A stretch of DNA of 12,001 nucleotides from an uncultured Clostridia bacterium (lineage in GTDB: Bacteria > Bacillota > Clostridia > Christensenellales > Borkfalkiaceae): contig CANREK010000021.1 in assembly GCA_947629605.1 (NCBI GenBank), forward strand, positions 1 to 12,001. Reading direction: 5' to 3'. The notes beneath the pieces were generated by a model, which was given only the letters and a program-made list of their open reading frames with translations, ran no database searches and was not told the origin of the DNA. The position numbers and the translations under genes were made by a program. Below are positions 6,815-12,001 of this stretch, piece after piece (position 1 is the first letter of the stretch; each line of letters starts with the position of its first letter).

Positions 6815-7732
6815 TCCATAAGAGGCCGAGATCTTCTCCGCCTCTTTTTTGATGCGCTCGGCGAGGGCGGGAGGGGAGATGACCGTGATCCCCGCGCCCG
6901 CAGACATGAGATTGCCCACAAGCGCCTCGTCGTCGGGCAGAACGAGCTCCGCAAAATATTCGCCGTCTTGTTTATAGATATTGTCTACGCCCAGCCAATC
7001 CTCGGCGTAGGGGAGCTTTTCAAAGGCAATTTTGAGCTTGACCTCCGTGACCCTCTCGTTCCGCCAAAAGTTGAGGGGGATATCCTCGCGGCGGAAGGGC
7101 TTCCGCTCGAATGTTTCCCCCGTGCCGTTGATGGAACGCATGCGGCCGATGCGGAAGGTGCGGAATTCGCCTCTGAGCGTGCAGAACGCCCAAACATACC
7201 AAATGTTCTGCTTATAAATGAGCAGATGGGGGTGGATGATCCGCTTTGTCGCCTCGCCCGCGCGATCAAAATAGGAGATGGAGACGGCCTCGCATTCCTC
7301 AATGGCTCTGCTGATGAGGGTGAGCTTGTCGGAGAACTTTCTCTCGTCGCCCCATGTGCCGCTGTCGACGAGGATATTGCCCGAGAGGGCGGTGTCGAAT
7401 TTCTCGATCTTGGACTGCGCCGTCAGTTTCCCGTACGCCCCTTCGAGCACGGGGTCGTGCGTCTGAGAGAGCATGGCGAGCATGGCCTCCGTCGTACGGG
7501 CGTATTCCTCGCGAGTGAAGAGCCCCTTGGGGAGCTTGAAGCTGTCGGGGATGCTGATGCCGCCCTTGGAGCCGCGTGCAACGTCGAAGGGAATGCCCGC
7601 GACCGTCATTTCATCCACATAGCGGTAGATGGTGCGCACCGAGACCTCGTACCGCTGTGCAAGTTCCCCCGCGCTGATCTTGCGCTTGGTGAGTAGGGTA
7701 AACAAAATTCCGAACATGATCTCAAATTTCAT
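6809..7732 (-). CDS. HTH/WYL-domain transcriptional regulator (YafY/DeoR-like)
   Basis: This 307-residue protein has an N-terminal winged helix-turn-helix of the HTH_11 type. It is recognised from ISAGELAQRYEVSVRTIYRYV (residues 19-39) and a GIPFDVARGSKGG wing near 46-58. A WYL domain follows, with WYVWAFC at 178-184 and the arginine-rich FRTFRIGRM at 190-198. The start MKFEIMFGILFTLL agrees with family N-termini, so the ATG at 7732 is preferred over the Met codon five residues later. Family members act as DNA-binding regulators, with the WYL domain thought to sense a ligand or nucleic acid. There is no Shine-Dalgarno, and a consensus promoter ends 6 nt before the ATG, so translation is probably leaderless. 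It is convergent with the exporter genes and divergent from tyrS. Its target is unknown; autoregulation through the dyad at 7752-7766 is an inference. Confidence 0.88.
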   Translation of the reverse strand: MKFEIMFGILFTLLTKRKISAGELAQRYEVSVRTIYRYVDEMTVAGIPFDVARGSKGGISIPDSFKLPKGLFTREEYARTTEAMLAMLSQTHDPVLEGAYGKLTAQSKIEKFDTALSGNILVDSGTWGDERKFSDKLTLISRAIEECEAVSISYFDRAGEATKRIIHPHLLIYKQNIWYVWAFCTLRGEFRTFRIGRMRSINGTGETFERKPFRREDIPLNFWRNERVTEVKLKIAFEKLPYAEDWLGVDNIYKQDGEYFAELVLPDDEALVGNLMSAGAGITVISPPALAERIKKEAEKISASYGN

Positions 7733-7738
7733 AAAAAT

Positions 7739-7767
7739 ATTCTATCATATCTGACAGCACGTGTCAA
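7739..7767 (-). promoter_or_regulatory. Sigma-A promoter of the WYL regulator gene
   Basis: On the minus strand a -35 box TTGACA (7762-7767) is followed by a 17-nt spacer and a -10 box TAGAAT (7739-7744). The expected start, about 7 nt downstream of the -10, falls at 7732, the A of the start codon. This supports a leaderless or nearly leaderless transcript. Confidence 0.8.
7752..7766. promoter_or_regulatory. Dyad overlapping the -35 box, candidate operator
   Basis: TGACA-GCACG-TGTCA is an inverted repeat with 5-bp arms. It overlaps the -35 hexamer of the WYL gene and part of the spacer, where a bound protein would block RNA polymerase. Autorepression by the WYL regulator is a guess from position only. 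Confidence 0.4.
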
Positions 7768-8062
7768 GATAAAGTCGAAAATTCCCGAATCCGATCTGAA
7801 TTTGTTGCAACGACGGAGGGAATTCTGAACGGCAAACGCATTGCATAGAATAGAGACCATGACAGACTATCAAGCGGAAACTGCGATCGGGATCTACCAA
7901 AGAGAGCAGAGAAAGACGAGGAACAGACAGCTTCAACTTGCCCTTCGGCACATGCAGACCGCCGAACAGTTCTTTTTTGCCCTGCGGAGCCTGAGTGGGC
8001 TCAACACCGTGGAGCGCGAGGGCATTGGCAGTGCTGAATTTTTCCAAACGTTTGCGTAATGT
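7768..8062. other. Spacer of about 300 nt between divergent promoters, no recognised gene
   Basis: Frames stay open on the plus strand (TTG at 7841, ATG at 7859, stop at 8057-8059, at most 72 codons) and on the minus strand (7745-8047, about 100 codons, running into the WYL promoter). Neither has a Shine-Dalgarno or a product I recognise. Their residue make-up (many Gln, Arg and AGA codons on plus) differs from the neighbouring genes. Local hairpins include TTCGGC/GCCGAA near 7942-7964 and GAGCC/GGCTC near 7986-8001. A 10-bp palindrome CAAACGTTTG at 8045-8054 lies 8 nt ahead of the tyrS -35 box. An unrecognised RNA or a decayed gene is possible. Confidence 0.4.
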
Positions 8063-8091
8063 TTGACAGCGAGTCGTCTTTATTGTATAAT
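8063..8091 (+). promoter_or_regulatory. Sigma-A promoter of tyrS
   Basis: TTGACA (8063-8068), a 17-nt spacer and TATAAT (8086-8091) match the consensus exactly. The expected start near 8098 leaves a leader of about 15 nt that holds AAGGAG (8101-8106). This settles the tyrS start at 8113 and leaves no room for a T-box leader. Confidence 0.92.
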
Positions 8092-8112
8092 GGAAGCACC
8101 AAGGAGAACACT

Positions 8113-9303
8113 ATGGCAAACGTAATGGACACCCTCAGAGAGAGGGGATTTATCAAACAGACCGTCTATGAGGACGAACTCTATGACCTCTTGGGGCGCG
8201 AGAACGTGCCCTTCTATATCGGGTTCGACCCCACGGCAGATTCGTTGCACGTCGGACACTTTATGCAGCTCATCGCGATGAAGCACATGCAGGACGCGGG
8301 GCACAGGCCCATCGTGCTCATCGGCGGGGGGACCGCCATGGTCGGCGACCCCTCGGGTAGGACGGACATGCGCGCCATGATGACGAAGGAGACCATCGCC
8401 TATCATGTCGAGTGCTTCAAAAAGCAGATGTCGAGATTTGTCCGCTTCGAGGGCGAGAATGCCGCGATCGTCGTCAACAACGCCGATTGGCTCCTCAATT
8501 TGAATTATATCGACTTCCTCCGCGACATCGGCGTGCATTTTTCCGTCAATAAAATGCTCACGGCGGAGTGCTTCAAGTCGCGCATGGAGCGGGGACTTTC
8601 GTTTCTTGAATTTAACTATATGCTCATGCAGGCGTATGACTTCCTCGTGCTCAATCAAAGGTACGGATGTTCGCTCGAACTCGGCGGCGACGACCAATGG
8701 AGCAACATTTTGGCGGGGGCCGATCTCATCCGCAGAAAGCAAAAAAAGCCCGCTTATGCGATGACTTTCCAACTTCTCACGACGAGCGAAGGCAAGAAAA
8801 TGGGCAAGACGCAGAAGGGGGCAATTTGGCTCGACGCTAACAAGACCACCCCTTATGAGTTCTATCAATATTGGCGCAACACCGCCGACACGGATGTCGA
8901 AAAATGTTTCATGTTGTTGACATTTGTGCCCGTCGCGGAGATCATGGAATTGTGCCGCTATCAAGACGAGAGGATGAACGCCGCAAAGGAGAGGCTCGCC
9001 TATGAACTCACCAAGGCGGTGCACGGGGAAGAGGCCGCCGACCTTGCCCGTTCCGAGGCTCACGCGGCGTTTTCGGGCGAGGGTGAGATGCCCGTTCGGA
9101 CCATTCCCACAGACGTCACGGGGGTTGTCGGCGTGCTCGTTGCAACGGGGCTGTGCAAGTCCAACGGCGAGGCGAGACGGCTCCTCGAACAGGGCGGCGT
9201 CTCCATCGGCGAGGAGAAGGCGACCATGGACACGCCCCTTCCCGCGGGGGATTTCATCCTCCATAAGGGCAAAAAAGTGCATATCAAGGTGGTTCGCGCT
9301 TAA
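8113..9303 (+). CDS. tyrS: Tyrosyl-tRNA synthetase
   Basis: TyrRS activates tyrosine and loads tRNA(Tyr). The 396-residue protein is of usual bacterial length. It shows FYIGFDPTADSLHVGH with the HIGH-type motif HVGH at 46-49, LELGGDDQW in the active site, and the KMSKS-type loop KMGKT at 229-233. A C-terminal S4 RNA-binding domain follows (about 337-396, containing SNGEARRLLEQGGV). I chose ATG 8113 because AAGGAG stands 6 nt before it and a perfect sigma-A promoter lies at 8063-8091. An in-frame ATG at 8059 lies upstream of that promoter and would add 18 residues not found in the family. The gene is followed after 9 nt by yigZ, probably in one transcript that ends at the terminator at 9950-9987. 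Regulation by a T-box is not seen. Confidence 0.96.
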   Translation: MANVMDTLRERGFIKQTVYEDELYDLLGRENVPFYIGFDPTADSLHVGHFMQLIAMKHMQDAGHRPIVLIGGGTAMVGDPSGRTDMRAMMTKETIAYHVECFKKQMSRFVRFEGENAAIVVNNADWLLNLNYIDFLRDIGVHFSVNKMLTAECFKSRMERGLSFLEFNYMLMQAYDFLVLNQRYGCSLELGGDDQWSNILAGADLIRRKQKKPAYAMTFQLLTTSEGKKMGKTQKGAIWLDANKTTPYEFYQYWRNTADTDVEKCFMLLTFVPVAEIMELCRYQDERMNAAKERLAYELTKAVHGEEAADLARSEAHAAFSGEGEMPVRTIPTDVTGVVGVLVATGLCKSNGEARRLLEQGGVSIGEEKATMDTPLPAGDFILHKGKKVHIKVVRA

Positions 9304-9312
9304 ACGAAGTCT

Positions 9313-9933
9313 ATGCAATACAACAGCGTCGTCGGCGAGGCGTTCGCCGAAAAGACAATCGAAAGATCCAAATTTCTTGCCTATGTCTCCCATGTCGGGA
9401 GCGAGGAAGAGGCCAAGGCGTTTCTTTTCAGGGTGCGCTCGCTTCATCCTATGGCGACGCATGTCTGCTATGGCTACATCGCCGACAAACTCGGTAATTT
9501 GCAGCGTTTTTCGGATGACGGCGAACCGCAGGGCACGGCGGGCATGCCCATTTTGGGCGTGTTGAAGGCGCAGGAACTCAGAGAGACCTGTGTTGCCGTC
9601 GTTCGCTATTTCGGCGGCATCAAGTTGGGCGCGGGGGGATTGACCCGCGCGTGCGCCGGTTGTGCCGCCGACGGGCTCGCCGCAAGCATGATCAAGAGCT
9701 ATGAGACGGGCGTGGAACTGCTCCTCTCCGTCGACTATGCCGAAGTCAACGCCGCGCTCCGCCTCTTGGAAAACGAAATCGTTCTCAACCGCGACTTTTC
9801 CTCTTCCGCCCGCTTCACCGTCATCGTGCGGGAGGGGGATGTGGAAACCTTTTCCGCCCGCGCCCGCGACTTTCTCAACGGCCGCGTGAAGATCGATATG
9901 GGGGAGAAGTACTTCTATCCGTTTGAAAAATAA
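9313..9933 (+). CDS. yigZ: YigZ/IMPACT family protein
   Basis: This 206-residue protein matches the YigZ (UPF0029/IMPACT N-terminal) family at full length. Signature segments are SDDGEPQGTAGMPI at 67-80 and VVRYFGGIKLGAGGLTRA at 96-113. A C-terminal ferredoxin-like domain usual for the family should cover roughly the last 65 residues (for example VDYAEVNAALRLLENE). The biochemical role in bacteria is not settled; eukaryotic IMPACT relates to translational control, and a translation-linked role would fit placement behind tyrS. The start lies 9 nt after the tyrS stop with no clear Shine-Dalgarno, so translation probably depends on coupling to tyrS. A strong hairpin terminator follows 16 nt after the stop. 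Confidence 0.92.
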   Translation: MQYNSVVGEAFAEKTIERSKFLAYVSHVGSEEEAKAFLFRVRSLHPMATHVCYGYIADKLGNLQRFSDDGEPQGTAGMPILGVLKAQELRETCVAVVRYFGGIKLGAGGLTRACAGCAADGLAASMIKSYETGVELLLSVDYAEVNAALRLLENEIVLNRDFSSSARFTVIVREGDVETFSARARDFLNGRVKIDMGEKYFYPFEK

Positions 9934-9949
9934 GAATAAAAGGGGATTT

Positions 9950-9987
9950 CAGCCCCCGCCCGCCGACCGATCGGCGGGCGGGGGCTG
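9950..9987 (+). terminator. Hairpin terminator after tyrS-yigZ
   Basis: CAGCCCCCGCCCGCCGA pairs perfectly over 17 bp with TCGGCGGGCGGGGGCTG around a 4-nt CCGA loop. The tail is TTTGATATTT, which is short of T residues; on the other strand the tail is weaker still. Even so, its stability and position make it the likely end of the tyrS-yigZ transcript. It directly abuts the clpB promoter. Confidence 0.8.
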
Positions 9988-9988
9988 T

Positions 9989-10015
9989 TTGATATTTCCA
10001 AAAAGGCGGTATAAT
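9989..10015 (+). promoter_or_regulatory. Probable promoter of clpB
   Basis: A perfect -10 box TATAAT lies at 10010-10015. The best -35 candidate is TTGATA at 9989-9994, only 15 nt upstream; TTTGAT at 9988 would give 16 nt. The -35 begins one or two bases after the terminator hairpin. I see no CIRCE element or CtsR-type heptamer repeat near it. Confidence 0.6.
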
Positions 10016-10046
10016 AAAGGCGAACGAAACAAAGGGGGAGAAATGT

Positions 10047-12001
10047 ATGGACACCAATAAATTCACGCAAAAATCGATACAGGCCATCCAAGCGGCGCAT
10101 AGCCTTGCCGAGGAGAACGGCAACAGCGAACTCTCTACCCTGCACCTTGCCTATGCGCTCCTCGAACGGGACGGCGTCGTCTCCCGCATTCTGTCCCATG
10201 CGGAAAAGGACGCGGACGGGCTGCAACGGGCGGTGAAAGAGGAGATCGACCGACTTCCGCATGTCAGCGGCGCGGGCGCGGGGCAGATCTATCCCACCGC
10301 GGCCCTTTCCCGCCTTCTCGGCGAGGCCGAAAAGCTCGCCGCGGGCATGAAGGACGACTACATCTCCGTCGAGCACCTGTTCCTTTGCCTCTTTGACAAC
10401 GCCGAGCCACGGCTTTTGGAGCTCTTCAAGCGCTTCGGCATCACAAAAGAGGACTTTTTGAAGGGCATGAAGGAGGTCCGCGGCAACCGCAACGTGACGA
10501 CGGACAATCCCGAGGACACCTATGAGGCGCTCGAAAAGTACGGCACCGACCTCACCAAACGTGCGAGGGAACACAAGCTCGAACCCGTCATCGGCAGGGA
10601 CGAGGAGATCCGAAACATCATCCGCATCCTCTCCCGCAAGACCAAAAACAACCCCGTGCTCATCGGAGAACCGGGGGTCGGCAAGACGGCGATCGCCGAA
10701 GGCTTGGCCCGCCGCATTGTCTCGGGGGATGTCCCCGAGGGGCTCAAAAACAAGACGCTCTTCTCTCTCGACATGGGCGCCCTCATCGCGGGGGCGAAGT
10801 ACCGCGGCGAGTTTGAGGAACGTCTCAAGGCCGTGCTTTCGGAGATCACCAAGTCCGAAGGGAGAATTTTGCTCTTCATCGATGAACTCCACACCGTCGT
10901 CGGCGCGGGCAAGACGGACGGCGCCATGGACGCCGGCAACCTCTTAAAACCCATGCTCGCACGCGGGGAGCTCCACTGCATCGGTGCGACGACGCTCGAC
11001 GAGTACAGAAAATATATCGAAAAGGACGCCGCGCTCGCCCGCCGTTTTCAACCCGTCATGGTCGGCGAACCGACCGTCGAGGACACCGTCTCCATTTTGA
11101 GAGGGCTCAAAGAGCGATTCGAGATCTTCCACGGCGTGCGCATCCACGATGATGCCCTCGTCGCGGCGGCAACGCTCTCCAACCGCTACATCACCGACCG
11201 CTTCCTTCCCGATAAGGCCATCGACCTCGTTGACGAAGCGGCGGCGATGATCCGCACGGAGATCGATTCCATGCCCGCCGAGATGGATGCCCTGCACCGC
11301 AAGATCGTGCAGATGGAAGTGGAGGAGAACGCCCTCGAAAAGGAGAGCGACAACCTCTCCCGCGCCCGCCTCGAAACGCTCAAAAGGGAACTTGCCGACC
11401 ACAAGGCGCAGTTCGACGCGATGAATTCGAAATGGCAGGACGAAAAGAGGGCAATTCTGCACGAAAAGGACCTCAAAGAGAAGCTCGACCTGCTCCGCGG
11501 ACAGCTCGAATCGGCCAAAAACAGCGGCGATTACAACACGGCGGGGCGGCTCGAATACGGTGAGATCCCCGCAATTGAAAAGGAGCTTGCCTCGCTCAAA
11601 GAAAAGGACGGCAATGCCATTTTGCAGGACGAAGTCACCGAGGAGCAGATCGAACGGATCGTCGCCCGTTGGACGGGGATCCCCGTTTCCCGCCTCAAAG
11701 AGGGAGAGCGGGAAAAACTTCTCCGCCTCGAAGAGACCCTTCACCGCCGCGTTGTCGGGCAGGATGAGGCCGTAAAAAAGGTCTCGGAGGCCATTTTGAG
11801 GGCGCGGGCGGGCATTTCCGACGAGAACAGACCCATCGGCTCCTTCCTATTCTTGGGTCCGACGGGCGTCGGCAAGACGGAGCTCGCAAAATCCCTCGCC
11901 GAGGCGCTCTTCGATGACGAAAAGAACATCGTGCGCATCGACATGAGCGAATATATGGAAAAATTCTCTGTGTCTCGCCTCATCGGGGCGCCTCCCGGAT
12001 A
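10047..12001 (+). CDS. clpB: ATP-dependent chaperone ClpB, 5' part
   Basis: ClpB is a hexameric AAA+ disaggregase that works with DnaK to recover aggregated proteins in the cytoplasm. The window holds 651 codons of a family near 860. In order these are the Clp N-domain (about 1-145), AAA-1 with Walker A GEPGVGKT at 207-214 and Walker B ending in D279-E280, sensor/arginine-finger region ALARRF, the coiled-coil middle domain (roughly 395-525), and the start of AAA-2 with Walker A GPTGVGKT at 604-611. The gene runs off the right edge within SVSRLIGAPPG. The start at 10047 has GGGGGAG at 10034-10040; an ATG at 10043 in another frame meets a stop after five codons. The long middle domain separates it from ClpA/ClpX and favours ClpB over ClpC. 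No frameshift or missing catalytic residue is seen in the visible part. Confidence 0.95.
   Translation, partial: MDTNKFTQKSIQAIQAAHSLAEENGNSELSTLHLAYALLERDGVVSRILSHAEKDADGLQRAVKEEIDRLPHVSGAGAGQIYPTAALSRLLGEAEKLAAGMKDDYISVEHLFLCLFDNAEPRLLELFKRFGITKEDFLKGMKEVRGNRNVTTDNPEDTYEALEKYGTDLTKRAREHKLEPVIGRDEEIRNIIRILSRKTKNNPVLIGEPGVGKTAIAEGLARRIVSGDVPEGLKNKTLFSLDMGALIAGAKYRGEFEERLKAVLSEITKSEGRILLFIDELHTVVGAGKTDGAMDAGNLLKPMLARGELHCIGATTLDEYRKYIEKDAALARRFQPVMVGEPTVEDTVSILRGLKERFEIFHGVRIHDDALVAAATLSNRYITDRFLPDKAIDLVDEAAAMIRTEIDSMPAEMDALHRKIVQMEVEENALEKESDNLSRARLETLKRELADHKAQFDAMNSKWQDEKRAILHEKDLKEKLDLLRGQLESAKNSGDYNTAGRLEYGEIPAIEKELASLKEKDGNAILQDEVTEEQIERIVARWTGIPVSRLKEGEREKLLRLEETLHRRVVGQDEAVKKVSEAILRARAGISDENRPIGSFLFLGPTGVGKTELAKSLAEALFDDEKNIVRIDMSEYMEKFSVSRLIGAPPG

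Noticed and set aside
8059..8112. tyrS start at ATG 8059
   Set aside because: The consensus promoter lies inside this stretch, and ATG 8113 has AAGGAG at ideal spacing and a family-like N-terminus.
8080..9462. Long antisense open frame opposite tyrS
   Set aside because: It is a shadow of tyrS and the start of yigZ, without motifs of its own.
1..12001. CRISPR array, insertion sequence or tRNA gene
   Set aside because: No regularly spaced repeats, transposase frame or cloverleaf with a CCA-proximal T-arm was found on reading both strands.

Overview
The window reads as a G+C-rich chromosome of a bacterium of the Firmicutes/Clostridia type. Supporting signs are consensus sigma-A promoters, Shine-Dalgarno-led genes, a WYL-type regulator, a heterodimeric ABC exporter and an archaeal-type prolyl-tRNA synthetase. 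A Christensenellales-like gut organism would fit, but that placement is an impression. There is no phage, plasmid, CRISPR array or insertion-sequence transposase. The content is housekeeping genes separated by unusually repeat-rich intergenic DNA.

Left part (1-2955): the 3' part of proS is followed by asnS. asnS carries an internal deletion plus frameshift that removes the end of class II motif 2, so as written it cannot make an active enzyme. Directly behind the stop codons of both genes lies a copy of the same element of about 180 nt, at 1042-1225 and 2594-2772. Each copy has a 5' hairpin whose sequence differs between copies but still pairs, a 63-nt core identical between copies, and a variable hairpin in a conserved UGCGC/GCGCA frame. 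This pattern suggests an undescribed or unrecognised structured RNA, or a small mobile element carrying one. It is the most interesting item in the window.

Middle (2956-6808): two overlapping genes encode the subunits of a heterodimeric ABC exporter with one consensus and one degenerate catalytic site. They are followed by three consecutive hairpin repeats in which the inner stem alternates between ATTCT/AGAAT and ATGCT/AGCAT. Partial or related copies also occur upstream of asnS and of the exporter.

Right part (6809-12001): a WYL-domain regulator on the minus strand is driven by a near-perfect promoter that starts transcription at, or within a base or two of, its ATG, so the mRNA is probably leaderless. 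A dyad overlaps its -35 box. A 330-nt spacer without a convincing gene separates it from divergently transcribed tyrS, which has its own consensus promoter and a tightly linked yigZ. A 17-bp terminator hairpin ends that unit and abuts the promoter of clpB, which runs off the right edge.

Functionally the genes serve translation (proS, asnS, tyrS), protein quality control (clpB) and export (ABC pair), with one probable local regulator.
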